Shown: in pieces, positions 26,673 to 35,592 of the stretch
Numbering within the stretch: position 1 is the first letter of the stretch
Layout of the letters: the number at the start of each line of letters is the position of its first letter
Origin: Verrucomicrobiota bacterium
Lineage (GTDB): Bacteria; Verrucomicrobiota; Verrucomicrobiia; Chthoniobacterales; UBA10450
NCBI GenBank assembly: GCA_003220155.1
Contig: QHRO01000249.1
Coordinates: 1 to 35,592 of the forward strand
Direction of reading: 5' to 3'
Length of the DNA: 35,592 bases
Notes under the pieces: generated by a model
Databases searched by the model: none
Seen by the model: the letters and a program-made list of their open reading frames with translations, nothing else
What the model was told of the DNA's origin: nothing
Program-made: the position numbers and the translations under genes

Positions 26673-27914
26673 ATGCGAATGCGACTGCTTATTATTGTAA
26701 TTGGAGGGCTCTGTCTCGCCGATGCCGGACAGGCATCGATCATTTTCCGGCCGGGAGAAAAAGTAAAATATGTCGCTCCCGGGGAAGAGGAAATCAGCGG
26801 AAACGCGCAACAGCTTTTCGACAAGGCACAAGAGGCGGAGAAACAAGGAAATATGGGCCGCGCAATCAAGGTTTATACTCACCTTTTGCGGAAGTATCCC
26901 AAGGATGCCCTGGCTCCAGGCGCCACTTATCGGGCGGCGCAATTGCTCGAGTTCGAGGGTGATTATATGAAAGGGGCAAACACTTATCGCTGGCTGGTGG
27001 AGAGATATCCCAGTAGCCCCAATTTCGACGAAGCGATCGAAGGCCAGTTTCGCATTGGCGAAATGTACCTTTCGGGAAAGAAGATAAAGCTGCTGGGAAT
27101 TCCGATTGGGACCTCGATGGATCGTGCAGTTGAAATCTTCGCGGCGATCGTGCGGACCGCACCTTTTGGCAGATATACAGCTCGGGCACAGTTCGATATC
27201 GGCCTGGCCCGGCAGAAACAGTCTGCGAATGATGCCGCGATTCAGGCCTACCAAGCGGTGATCGACAAATTCCCGAACGATGCAATTGCGGCCGATGCGC
27301 AATATCAAATCGGGTATATTTGGTACGAAGCGGCGCGTCTCGGGACTAATGACCAGGCTGCGACCCAAAACGCCAGGACCGCATTCGAGGATTTCCTGTT
27401 TCGTTACCCGAGGAGCGAGAAGGCGCCCCAAGCGCGCGAAAATCTTCAGCGTCTGCAACAGAAATCGACTGGTGATGCCATGAAGGTTGCCAAATTTTAT
27501 GATAAATCGAAAGCCTATCGCGCGGCCGTTATTTACTATAGCCAGGTAATTCGGGAACAGCCCGGGTCATCTGCGAGCGCGGAGGCCCAAAAACGGATCG
27601 ATCAAATTCGCGCGAAGGTGGGCCCAACAGCTTTGACGCCCGCCCTTGCGGTGAATGAGCCGAAGAAAAAGCAAGTGGTTTCCCGAGCTCCTGCCGGCAA
27701 TTCTCGACCTGCATTCCGCAACAGCGACGCCGAAGTTGCTCCACTCCCGCCGGCGGAACAAGATTCGAACTTGCCGCCGCCGGCTTCTCTTTTGCCGCCG
27801 ACAACGACTGCGCCGGAGCCGTCTCCGAGCCCGGGGTCATCGCCCGCTCCAGAGGCCGCTGCTACGCCCGAGCCCACTGCCTCGCCTGATTCTGCCGCGT
27901 CGCCGGCACCGTGA
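26673..27914 (+). CDS. bamD: BamD-like tetratricopeptide outer-membrane assembly protein with Pro/Ala/Ser-rich C-terminus
   Basis: N-terminal signal-like segment; ISGNAQQLFDKAQEAEKQGNMGRAIKVYTHLLRKYPKDALAPGATYRAAQLLEFEGDYMKGANTYRWLVERYPSSPNFDEAIEGQFRIGEMYL. Confidence 0.75.
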   Translation: MRMRLLIIVIGGLCLADAGQASIIFRPGEKVKYVAPGEEEISGNAQQLFDKAQEAEKQGNMGRAIKVYTHLLRKYPKDALAPGATYRAAQLLEFEGDYMKGANTYRWLVERYPSSPNFDEAIEGQFRIGEMYLSGKKIKLLGIPIGTSMDRAVEIFAAIVRTAPFGRYTARAQFDIGLARQKQSANDAAIQAYQAVIDKFPNDAIAADAQYQIGYIWYEAARLGTNDQAATQNARTAFEDFLFRYPRSEKAPQARENLQRLQQKSTGDAMKVAKFYDKSKAYRAAVIYYSQVIREQPGSSASAEAQKRIDQIRAKVGPTALTPALAVNEPKKKQVVSRAPAGNSRPAFRNSDAEVAPLPPAEQDSNLPPPASLLPPTTTAPEPSPSPGSSPAPEAAATPEPTASPDSAASPAP

Positions 27915-28411
27915 AAAATCTTCTCGCCGCGGTCGGTTTGATTCTTACCGGTTGCCTCGGCTACCAGGTGGGGCCGGTGAAGCCTGGCGTTCTGCGCGAT
28001 GTCCACCTTGTTGCGGTGCCAACATTTGAAAACAAAACCTTACTGCCGCGCATCGAAGTACTGGTCACCGACAGTGTTATCAAACAAATCCAACAAGATG
28101 GCACTTACAAGATCGCCGAAAAAGATAATGCCGATGCCGTCTTAAAGGCTGAGATCCTCGAAATCAGTCGCACCCCGGCGCGATCGGTGCGCGGAAACGT
28201 CCTTGCGACGACGGAGTTTAACCTCACCATGCACGTAAGGTATAAACTGGACACACGCAGCGGTACTTCGCTCTTGCCCTACGCCGAAGTGGTGGGCACC
28301 ACCAGTTTTTTCGTTGGGACTGATGTTACGACCGACGAGCGACAGGCCTTGCCCTTGGCGGCCGAGGAGCTCGCGACCCATCTTGTGACCCAATTGAGTG
28401 AAGGTTGGTGA
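27911..28411 (+). CDS. lptE: LptE-like LPS assembly lipoprotein (GTG start overlapping upstream TGA)
   Basis: Lipobox-like LILTGC; GYQVGPVKPGVLRDVHLVAVPTFENKTLLPRIEVLVTDSVIKQIQQDGTYKIAEKDNADAVLKAEI. Confidence 0.75.
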   Translation: MKNLLAAVGLILTGCLGYQVGPVKPGVLRDVHLVAVPTFENKTLLPRIEVLVTDSVIKQIQQDGTYKIAEKDNADAVLKAEILEISRTPARSVRGNVLATTEFNLTMHVRYKLDTRSGTSLLPYAEVVGTTSFFVGTDVTTDERQALPLAAEELATHLVTQLSEGW

Positions 28412-28417
28412 TTCCCC

Positions 28418-29296
28418 ATGAAAGGCGAGGAGCACCTTTGGGGAGTCCTCAATGACAAGCTTGATACTCTGCGCGCGACCAATCACATGGCCGAAGCGAT
28501 CCGGGTAGGCCAAAGCGCGCTGGAAATCGCCAAACGCAGCTTCGGAGCAGGGGACGTTAGACTGGCGCTCAGTTACGAGAAACTTGGTTTGTTGCATGAG
28601 CAGAACGGCGATCGCGTGGGAGCAAAGGCTTATCTGGTCAATGCTCACCGGCTACTGGCCAGGATGCGACCCGCCGATGATGAAGCTGTTTTTCGGTCTT
28701 CCCGGCGACTGGGGCAGCTCTGCAACGAGCTTGGCCATACTGAGGAAGCGATCGACTTTTATGAGCAAGCAGTCGCAGCGACTCTTCAGCTGCCCAACCT
28801 ACCGTTTTCTGATCTCGGCGCACTGCTGAACAATGTTGCTCTTATCTGCCGCAAAGCCGGCCGCGCCACGGCGGCTGAACCATACTACCTGCGCGCTCTC
28901 CAAATTTACGAAGCGCAACTCGGGCCGGAACATCCCGATGTCGCCTCGGTGCTGAACAATCTCGGCGTCTTTTACACAAACGAGAAGCGTTTTACCGAAG
29001 CAGAACAGGTTCATCTCCGCGCCCTCGCAATTCGCGAAAAAGCATTTTCCGCGAACCATCCCGACATCGCGCAATCGAAATGCAATCTCGCGGTCGTTTA
29101 TCACTCGCGTGGCGATTACGAACGCGCTTCCGAACTTTATCGCGCATCACTTCAGGCCTGGGAGGAAGCGATGGCCAAACCGCCTGAAGAATACGAAATC
29201 GTGGCGGCGAACTACGCCGATCTTCTGCGGTCACTCGGCAAAGCCCGCAAGGCGCACGCGCTCGAAAGTCGGGTGCACAAGAAACGACACGGTTGA
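28418..29296 (+). CDS. Kinesin-light-chain-type TPR protein
   Basis: Repeats such as [85 protein letters not shown]. Confidence 0.92.
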   Translation: MKGEEHLWGVLNDKLDTLRATNHMAEAIRVGQSALEIAKRSFGAGDVRLALSYEKLGLLHEQNGDRVGAKAYLVNAHRLLARMRPADDEAVFRSSRRLGQLCNELGHTEEAIDFYEQAVAATLQLPNLPFSDLGALLNNVALICRKAGRATAAEPYYLRALQIYEAQLGPEHPDVASVLNNLGVFYTNEKRFTEAEQVHLRALAIREKAFSANHPDIAQSKCNLAVVYHSRGDYERASELYRASLQAWEEAMAKPPEEYEIVAANYADLLRSLGKARKAHALESRVHKKRHG

Positions 29297-29350
29297 TTGC
29301 GGTTGCGCCGCTCGCGCAGATAAGTCAGCTTGCCTCCGCCAATTTTTCGA

Positions 29351-29432
29351 GCTCACGTGGCGGAACTGGCAGACGCGTACGGCTCAGGACCGTATGGGGC
29401 AACCCGTGGAGGTTCGAGTCCTCTCGTGAGCA
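29351..29432 (+). tRNA. tRNA-Leu (anticodon CAG)
   Basis: GCTCACGTGGCGGAACTGGCAGACGCGTACGGCTCAGGACCGTATGGGGCAACCCGTGGAGGTTCGAGTCCTCTCGTGAGCA: acceptor GCTCACG/CGTGAGC, anticodon arm TACGG-CTCAGGA-CCGTA, class II variable arm GGG-GCAA-CCC. Confidence 0.95.
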
Positions 29433-29565
29433 TTCCCGGCCCTGGGAGCTGAGCACCTTTGGACACTGGATGGCCCGATCCACCTCAGCGGCAAAGGCGA
29501 TCAGGGATTCATTTCGCCGCAGGCCAGCCCGCTCGGCGGGATTCTTGCTCTGTAAGACAGGGCTG

Positions 29566-30342
29566 ATGAAAATCTCCGTCGTTATCCCCTGTTATAACGA
29601 GCGTGATACCGTTGCCGAAATCGTTTCGGCCGTCCGGACCGCGCCCCTACAAAACATCGAGATCATCGTCGTGGATGATGGTTCGACCGACGGCAGCCGC
29701 ACGATCTTGAAACGCAATGTCGAACCGATTGCCGATCGCGTCATTTACCACGGCCTTAATCGCGGCAAAGGCGCGGCCCTGCGCAGTGGTTTCGCGGCCG
29801 CCACCGGTGACATCATTCTCATCCAGGATGCCGACCTCGAATACAATCCCGAGGAATACCCTCGCTTGCTTGAGCCAATCTTAAGCGGCAAAGCAGATGT
29901 CGTTTTCGGTTCGCGCTTCATGGGTGGAGGCCCGCACCGTGTCGTTTATTTCTGGCACATGATTGGGAACAAACTGCTCACTTTGCTCTCAAACATGTGC
30001 ACAAACGTCAACCTCACCGACATGGAAACCTGCTACAAGGCATTCCGCGGTTCCGTTATCAGGAACCTTGACTTGCGCGAAAACCGCTTCGGATTCGAAC
30101 CCGAAATTACCGCCAAAGTAGCCCGCGCCCGCTGCCGGATTTACGAAGTCGGTATCTCTTACGACGGCCGTACCTATGAAGAAGGAAAGAAAATTACCTG
30201 GCGCGATGGAATTCGCGCCTTCTACGCCATCATCAAATACAATTTTTTTGTTCGCGGTAGTGGCGCCATTTTTTCTAACGAGAATTTGTTGAACGAATCG
30301 GCTGATACTGTTGAGTTCGGACCGCGCCTGAAGCATTCCTGA
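29566..30342 (+). CDS. Glycosyltransferase family 2 (dolichol-phosphate mannosyltransferase-like)
   Basis: [23 protein letters not shown]...[18 protein letters not shown]...[43 protein letters not shown]. Start corrected from 29293, which runs through the tRNA. Confidence 0.95.
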   Translation: MKISVVIPCYNERDTVAEIVSAVRTAPLQNIEIIVVDDGSTDGSRTILKRNVEPIADRVIYHGLNRGKGAALRSGFAAATGDIILIQDADLEYNPEEYPRLLEPILSGKADVVFGSRFMGGGPHRVVYFWHMIGNKLLTLLSNMCTNVNLTDMETCYKAFRGSVIRNLDLRENRFGFEPEITAKVARARCRIYEVGISYDGRTYEEGKKITWRDGIRAFYAIIKYNFFVRGSGAIFSNENLLNESADTVEFGPRLKHS

Positions 30343-30833
30343 TGACGTGCCGCTTTTCTTACGGGCGCATTGCGCACGTAATGCTTTGGTGCGGGTTGGC
30401 AGTCGCGTCACTTTCGGTAAGCATTCCCAAAATTTATTCCGGCGTGACCGAATTCCCGCTTCGTCCCAGTGGCCCTCTCCATACGAGCGATAGCTACCTG
30501 AAATTTGCCACCGGCGTATCCGGTTTATCGAAGAATCTGATCTCAATCTTTCAATCCACGAATGCGTCCAAGCGCGTCATTATCTTCACTCGCAAGGATG
30601 ACACGTTTAGTTGCGGCTTGGGAATGACCATCGCATATCTCGCCTCGCCGCATCTTGTCCGTGTATTCGAGATCAACGGAACGCATCCGGATAATGAACT
30701 CTCGAAAATGAATCCCCATGAGGTTGCCGCGGTGGTTTTTTGTCGTACTAACCGCCCTGCCTGGTTACCGGCCGGGAAAGTATTTGGCTCGGGACTTGAA
30801 GTAGTCTCGATGACGGAAAAAGTGCGACGATGA
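30342..30833 (+). CDS. Hypothetical protein between two glycosyltransferases (163 aa)
   Basis: TGATG overlap with upstream GT2 and ATGA overlap with downstream gene; N-terminal hydrophobic segment HVMLWCGLAVASLSVSI. Confidence 0.75.
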   Translation: MTCRFSYGRIAHVMLWCGLAVASLSVSIPKIYSGVTEFPLRPSGPLHTSDSYLKFATGVSGLSKNLISIFQSTNASKRVIIFTRKDDTFSCGLGMTIAYLASPHLVRVFEINGTHPDNELSKMNPHEVAAVVFCRTNRPAWLPAGKVFGSGLEVVSMTEKVRR

Positions 30834-32254
30834 GTGCGCTCGCTTTACTCGGCGCGTTCGGGACACTTCTTGTCGCGGGCTATGGCGTCTTGGCTTTGCT
30901 GGTTCGCCAGAAGACGCGATTAACTCTCACGGAGCAAATCGCTTTCTCCTGGTTACTTGGAATCGGGGTGGTTTCACTGCTTCTCTGGATCTTTGGTCTT
31001 TTTGTTCAAGGGGTGTTACTACCCGGTCTCGTTAGCATCATTTGCCTTTCACTGGGATTTGTTGGTTGGAGACAAACGGTGCCGCTTTCACTCGGGCGGC
31101 GCGGACCGAAGCCTTTCGAAATTCTTCTCGGGATAATTGTCGTCATTGAAATTGCGAGCGTCTTCTATCTTTCATTTGTTCATACTCTTGGTTGGGACGG
31201 ATTGCTCAACTGGGAAATCAAAGCTCGCTACGCCTTTGCCAATGGCGGCATTATTCCCGCAACCTATTTTAGCGACAGCGGCCGCGCCTTCAGTCACCCG
31301 GAATATCCGCTTGCCATTCCTTTCACCGAGCTGTGGCTATACTTTTGGCTCGGTCAAGCTGACCAATTTTGCGCAAAGACAATCTTTCCGGCTTTCTATG
31401 TCGTGGGAATATTTTTGCTGGTCGCACTTGGACGACGTCTTGCCGGAAGAACATGGATTGGACTGCTCGTGGCGGCATTTTTGTTTTTTGTGCCACAGAT
31501 CACGGTTGAAGTCGGCAGTGCAATCGCTGGTTACACAGACTTTCCTCTAAGCGTCTTTTATCTTGCAACAATCGGATACCTTTTCTGCGCCGCTAAACCA
31601 AAAAACGACGCCCTTTTTCGCCTCTACGCCGCGTGCCTCGCGCTGCTTCCATGGGTAAAACGCGATGGCGTAATCCTGTGGACGGTCGCGGCGGCTTGCG
31701 GAGTATTTGTTATTTTAGCGACGAGAAAATCATATCGGTCGTTATTGGCCTTCTTCCCGGGACTCCTGATCATTTGCGGCTGGCGCTTTTATTTAAACGC
31801 CATGCACGCGCCGCAGGGGAGTGACTTTCTACCGGTGAATTTGCAGACCTTTGGAAGTCATCTTTACCGTATCTTTCCACTTCTTTCTGCACTTCTGGAA
31901 GAATTCCATGATCTTCGTATCTGGAGTCTATTTTGGTTTGTTATCGCCGTTGGAATCAGCTATTTGCTGCGCCGGATGCGCGATCCACGCGTTCTGGTAC
32001 TGCTCACCGCTCTGATTGTTCCGATCGCGCTGTATCTATCGATTTATGTCTTCAGCAGTTGGCCCAATTATCTCGACCATGTAGGTCTCTCGATTAGCAG
32101 GCTGTTAATGCACGTTACCCCGGTTGGATTTCTGATCACCATGCTTGCCGTTTCCCGCCGAAGTGTGAAAAACCGCGCGCGCGTCCATGAGTGCGGCGTA
32201 GTCACTTGCGTAATCGCAGGTTCTGAGCGAACGCCGGGGGTTGAGCTCGCCTGA
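30830..32254 (+). CDS. Polytopic membrane protein, GT39/ArnT-like glycosyltransferase candidate
   Basis: 474 aa, about 10 or more hydrophobic helices; LGWDGLLNWEIKARYAFANGGIIPATYFSD...SHPEYPLAIPFTELWLYFWLG resembles the GT-C first-loop region. Confidence 0.8.
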   Translation: MSALALLGAFGTLLVAGYGVLALLVRQKTRLTLTEQIAFSWLLGIGVVSLLLWIFGLFVQGVLLPGLVSIICLSLGFVGWRQTVPLSLGRRGPKPFEILLGIIVVIEIASVFYLSFVHTLGWDGLLNWEIKARYAFANGGIIPATYFSDSGRAFSHPEYPLAIPFTELWLYFWLGQADQFCAKTIFPAFYVVGIFLLVALGRRLAGRTWIGLLVAAFLFFVPQITVEVGSAIAGYTDFPLSVFYLATIGYLFCAAKPKNDALFRLYAACLALLPWVKRDGVILWTVAAACGVFVILATRKSYRSLLAFFPGLLIICGWRFYLNAMHAPQGSDFLPVNLQTFGSHLYRIFPLLSALLEEFHDLRIWSLFWFVIAVGISYLLRRMRDPRVLVLLTALIVPIALYLSIYVFSSWPNYLDHVGLSISRLLMHVTPVGFLITMLAVSRRSVKNRARVHECGVVTCVIAGSERTPGVELA

Positions 32255-32987
32255 GGAAACTGCGCTTTCGCGTGATCCCGAGGTTGTTCGGGAAATGTTT
32301 GATCGTGTCGCACGACGATACGATCTCGCCAACCACCTTTTAAGCTTTGGCCGGGACTTCTTCTGGCGCAGACGAGCGGCCGAAATTGTCGCGGCGTGGA
32401 ATCCAGCTTGTGTGCTTGACCTGGCCACCGGGAGTGGCGATCTCGCTCTCGCCCTCCAAGACAAGATATCTCAGGCCCAAATCGTCGGCCTCGATTTTTC
32501 CAGCGCAATGCTTGCGGTTGCCCGTCGCAAGGGCGTTCGTCACCTTATTGCTGCCGACGCGGCCCAATTACCGTTAGCAGAACAATCGTTCGATGCCGTA
32601 ACCATCGCATTCGGTCTCAGGAACGTGCGCGATTGGGCTGCCGCACTGCGCGAAATGCGTCGTGTCCTGACTTCTGCTGGCCATCTGCTCGTGCTCGATT
32701 TTTCTTTGCCGCCAAAGCCGATCCTTCACTTCCTTTATCGATTTTACCTGCGCCAAATTCTACCTTTCGCTTCTGCAATCATTACGCGTGAAAAAGAAGC
32801 CTACCAGTATCTCGGCACTTCTATCGAGAAATTCCCCAGCGGCCGTGCGATGTGCGATTTGATCGAGGCCAGCGGATTTCAAAATGCCGCAGCTGAGCCA
32901 CTCACCGGCGGAATCGTCACGATTTACACCGCTGAAAACGCCCTTCACCCCGAGAGAACTCGAGGGATCCCGCAGCGCTACCCTTAA
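32241..32987 (+). CDS. ubiE: UbiE/MenG-type demethylmenaquinone methyltransferase (TTG start)
   Basis: VREMFDRVARRYDLANHLLSFGRDFFWRRRAA...VLDLATGSGDLALAL...IAFGLRNVRDWAAALREMRRVLTSAGHLLVLDFSLP...YLGTSIEKFPSG...LTGGIVTIYTAE. Confidence 0.95.
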   Translation: MSSPEETALSRDPEVVREMFDRVARRYDLANHLLSFGRDFFWRRRAAEIVAAWNPACVLDLATGSGDLALALQDKISQAQIVGLDFSSAMLAVARRKGVRHLIAADAAQLPLAEQSFDAVTIAFGLRNVRDWAAALREMRRVLTSAGHLLVLDFSLPPKPILHFLYRFYLRQILPFASAIITREKEAYQYLGTSIEKFPSGRAMCDLIEASGFQNAAAEPLTGGIVTIYTAENALHPERTRGIPQRYP

Positions 32988-33025
32988 GCTTTCGCGGTTC
33001 GATTCCTCGCGCTGCCTAGAACGAC
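32943..33025. repeat. Diverged copy of inverted-repeat family A overlapping the 3' end of ubiE
   Basis: CTTCACCCCGAGAGAACTCGAGGGATCCCGCAGCGCTACCCTTAAGC...GGTTCGATTCCTCGCGCTGCCTAGAACGAC; left arm close to copy 4. Confidence 0.6.
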
Positions 33026-33026
33026 T

Positions 33027-34871
33027 TCACGGCGTTGGCGGAGCCACCGGAGACGCCGCCACCGAGGGCGACGCGCTTGCCGCGGGCGATGGTGATGGCG
33101 CCTGTCCCAGCGCTCCCCGTAAGGCGCTCAAGTCTGAACTGCTAATCACAAACGTGCCTTCATGTTCGTCGGTCCGCGCCATGGACGTTCCATCAGCTGA
33201 CGGTCCGCTGATGGTGACCTTGTGCTGCGCCTTGTCGTCCGTCGAAGTAGTAAAGGTCGCGACAAGTTGCGGCTTATCGAACGCTGCCGGCGGAATATTT
33301 GCAATCCAGCGAACGGCATGCAAGGAGGCGAGCGTGTTCACCAGGGATTGCACAGTGACCGTGTTGATCGGCCCGTCTCCCGTGACCCATTCCCATTGAT
33401 TGTTGGGCCCGCGGATCAAGCTTTGTTCGTGATCGGTAAAGAGAGCTAAACGGTGAATTTGCTCCGGCTTGAATTTAAAAATTGTCAGATCCTGCCACTG
33501 CAGCGGATCGGCAAAAATATTGTCGAGCGTTGAACGGTGAACCGCGACCACGAATGGCTCCTCTCCCACACGCGCGAAAATATTTTCACCATCGATTTTT
33601 CCGAAGGCGATCGTCGCCAGGGGATGCTCGCCCGCCTTGGTTTCGGCTGTATTCTCTGACGCAAATGAGCTGAGCGTGACCGTTAATTGCGGCTTATCGA
33701 GACCATATTTCGGCAAATCGGACGCAACGTCTGCGACGAAATTTGTTACTTGCTCGCCAGCAAGCAGATCAATTAAACGGCGGGCTTCTGCCGCATTGGC
33801 CAGGCGATTGTTCCGGTTGACGATCGTCCAGTTTTGGTCTTTGCGGGACAGCACCGTTTTTGTTTTTCCCGGAACGTCAATGGTGATGCGATCCAGCTGA
33901 TTTTGATCGAAACGCACCAAATGGCGGTCACGTAAATCGTTTGGTCTGGTGCTCAAAATTGTTTCGATCTTGTTCGGCAAGGTGTAAATGAATTTGCGTG
34001 GTGCGAATCGGACGTAGATCTGGTCCTTTTCTTTTTCGGGCACGCCGCCTATCTGTAAAATCTGGCCTTGTTTGTCGTCGGCGGTAAAAATCGTCACCGT
34101 CCCCCGCGGCTCGGTCAGGCCGTAGGGATGCAAATCGCCGGCGTCGTCAGCCACAAATTGGGCAATCCGGCTGGTCGTAATCTGCGCAATCAAATCGTTG
34201 ACTTTTTGATCGTCGGCTCGTGCCCGTAATGGTTTCACGATTTGCCAGTGATCACCTTGTTTTTGCAGTTCCATTTCGCCAGCCGCGGTCTTGAGTGAAA
34301 GCCGTATGACCTGCGTCGCAACCGTGTCGGTTAACTTGCGGTCCCGAAATTCCTCCGGCTTTTTCGAAATCTGGTTCTTGATCGATTGCGCGGCGAGAAA
34401 GACATCTTTCGAATTCTCCAGTCGGACATAGGTCTTGCCTTCCAGGGCGGCGTTGTTGCCGAATAAAATCCCCGGCGGTGCGTCCGCGCCTTGGAGCTTG
34501 AGTCGAAGCTTCGCTTTGGCTACACCGTATTCCGCCATCCGGCTCTTGTCCGCCTCGATTTCTTTTCCGCTGATGGTTGCGTCTTTTTTCCAATCTTCCA
34601 GATCGAACAATAAGCTGTCTACGGTACTACCATCGGCCAGATCTTTGACCGGCGATTCCAGCCGCCATTTTTTGTCTGCGCGTTTCAATTCGATCCGCTC
34701 CTCGCCATTCTGAATGACAACACCGTCGATTTTATCGCGCTCGAAATTGATCACGTTCTGGGCGCGGCGATTCGCTTCTTCCGTGTTCGGGCGCTTGGTT
34801 TCGTAAAATTTAATGAAAACGACTAACGCCGCGGTGAGGGCAAAGAGAACGAGGGTAGTTCGGAATCTCAT
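33027..34871 (-). CDS. DUF4340 domain-containing protein
   Basis: 614 aa; N-terminal TM RTTLVLFALTAALVVFIKFYETKRP, then repeated INFERDKIDGVVIQNGEERIELKRADKKWRLESPVKDLADGSTVDSLLFDL-type units. Confidence 0.9.
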   Translation of the reverse strand: MRFRTTLVLFALTAALVVFIKFYETKRPNTEEANRRAQNVINFERDKIDGVVIQNGEERIELKRADKKWRLESPVKDLADGSTVDSLLFDLEDWKKDATISGKEIEADKSRMAEYGVAKAKLRLKLQGADAPPGILFGNNAALEGKTYVRLENSKDVFLAAQSIKNQISKKPEEFRDRKLTDTVATQVIRLSLKTAAGEMELQKQGDHWQIVKPLRARADDQKVNDLIAQITTSRIAQFVADDAGDLHPYGLTEPRGTVTIFTADDKQGQILQIGGVPEKEKDQIYVRFAPRKFIYTLPNKIETILSTRPNDLRDRHLVRFDQNQLDRITIDVPGKTKTVLSRKDQNWTIVNRNNRLANAAEARRLIDLLAGEQVTNFVADVASDLPKYGLDKPQLTVTLSSFASENTAETKAGEHPLATIAFGKIDGENIFARVGEEPFVVAVHRSTLDNIFADPLQWQDLTIFKFKPEQIHRLALFTDHEQSLIRGPNNQWEWVTGDGPINTVTVQSLVNTLASLHAVRWIANIPPAAFDKPQLVATFTTSTDDKAQHKVTISGPSADGTSMARTDEHEGTFVISSSDLSALRGALGQAPSPSPAASASPSVAASPVAPPTP

Positions 34872-34878
34872 GGCGCGA

Positions 34879-35592
34879 TCAGGCTCGCCGTTTCCACCAC
34901 ACCGCGGAACCGATCAACGCCGGCACCAGCGGCAGCAATACCAGAACAATCCAGCGCAAATTACGCAGCGCTGTTTGATCGAGGCTAAAGGTAAGCGTTT
35001 TCGGCACTTTCGGCGCGATGCCGATCATTTGCTCGCGACTCATCAGCCAGTTAATGCTCCCGGAAATGAAGTCGAGCGCCTGCTGATCCTGGGTTAGAGC
35101 ATTGTCCTGAACAAAGAGCGCGTTGCTCACCAGCACCATGCGGGATGAGTTCACCCGCACCCGCTCGTCGCCGCTGCCGCCTTTTTCGACTGAGGCCGCG
35201 ATCGTCAGCGGCGCAGCATGATCGCGATTTTGCTCAAACTGTAGTTTAGCCGGATCATCCGAATTATAATCGACCTCCCCCCAGTAACCTTTTTCCGCCT
35301 GTACCAGTGGCTGCAGTTGGACGCCCCCGGCTTGCGCCTGCTGCGACTCGAGCGTAAGCGAACACGTTCCACCCACAAATGGCGCGCGCACATCGGCCAG
35401 TCGTTTGGTGATCGGGGAATCAGGTAGAAAACGCCCAATCACATCGCGCACGCGGGCCATTTCTTCAATGCCGGTGCGCACCATTGCCATTAAGCGATCG
35501 TCGTTCACTCGCACGCCAAACTCGGCTAGGAACGCGTCGAGCTTCGGCGTTTTGGCAGACGGATCGAGCAACAGCAAAATGCGACCCTGTTT
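34879..35592 (-). CDS. GldG-like ABC-type auxiliary membrane protein, C-terminal part; truncated by window edge
   Basis: Reading frame continues to the window edge (KQGRILLLLDPSAKTPKLDAFLAEFGVRVNDDR...); C-terminal TM LRWIVLVLLPLVPALIGSAVWWKRRA; 7 nt upstream of the DUF4340 gene. Confidence 0.85.
   Translation of the reverse strand, partial: KQGRILLLLDPSAKTPKLDAFLAEFGVRVNDDRLMAMVRTGIEEMARVRDVIGRFLPDSPITKRLADVRAPFVGGTCSLTLESQQAQAGGVQLQPLVQAEKGYWGEVDYNSDDPAKLQFEQNRDHAAPLTIAASVEKGGSGDERVRVNSSRMVLVSNALFVQDNALTQDQQALDFISGSINWLMSREQMIGIAPKVPKTLTFSLDQTALRNLRWIVLVLLPLVPALIGSAVWWKRRA

Noticed and set aside
29293-29565. N-terminal 91 aa of the track's 349-aa glycosyltransferase ORF
   Set aside because: It translates through the tRNA-Leu gene; the GT2 fold begins at the ATG at 29566.
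1-35592. Prophage, integron, transposase, toxin-antitoxin, restriction or CRISPR-Cas systems
   Set aside because: Read through all ORFs for integrase, transposase, terminase, nuclease, REase/MTase or Cas motifs; none seen. The only methyltransferase is UbiE-type.

Overview
The window looks like chromosomal DNA from a soil-type Verrucomicrobium (Spartobacteria/Chthoniobacterales-like). That placement is inferred from protein families and was not tested. Main content, left to right: (1) a signalling block with a partial STAS protein, two paralogous hybrid histidine kinases, and a PAS-type HisKA_3 kinase coupled by ATGA to a LuxR-type response regulator that is interrupted by a frameshift plus a missing piece of the receiver domain; (2) a minus-strand run of RRM RNA-binding protein, IF-1, a 73-aa zinc-ribbon protein and a fatty-acid desaturase, which reads like a cold-response operon; (3) an AI-2E-family permease gene carrying two compensating 1-bp indels; (4) a small Cys4 protein overlapping an ECF sigma factor by ATGA; (5) a glutaredoxin-like protein and a class A PBP; (6) two secreted Pro-Thr-linker proteins (delta-60 repeat type and FN3 type); (7) housekeeping and envelope genes (tRNA-Gly, DUF2851, DUF4126, serS, DUF72, BamD-like, LptE-like, TPR protein, tRNA-Leu); (8) a tightly overlapping GT2 / unknown / membrane GT / ubiE operon; (9) DUF4340 and GldG-like genes. 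A dispersed inverted-repeat family (GTCATCCCGAGC...GCTCGGGATGAC) occurs about six times and appears to supply the C-terminus of UbiE. There is no CRISPR array, prophage, intact transposase or recognisable defence system. I found no clear-cut new system. The best candidates for follow-up are the cold-type operon with its zinc-ribbon member, the Cys4/sigma pair, the damaged regulator and permease, and several tiny Cys-rich ORFs missing from the ORF track.
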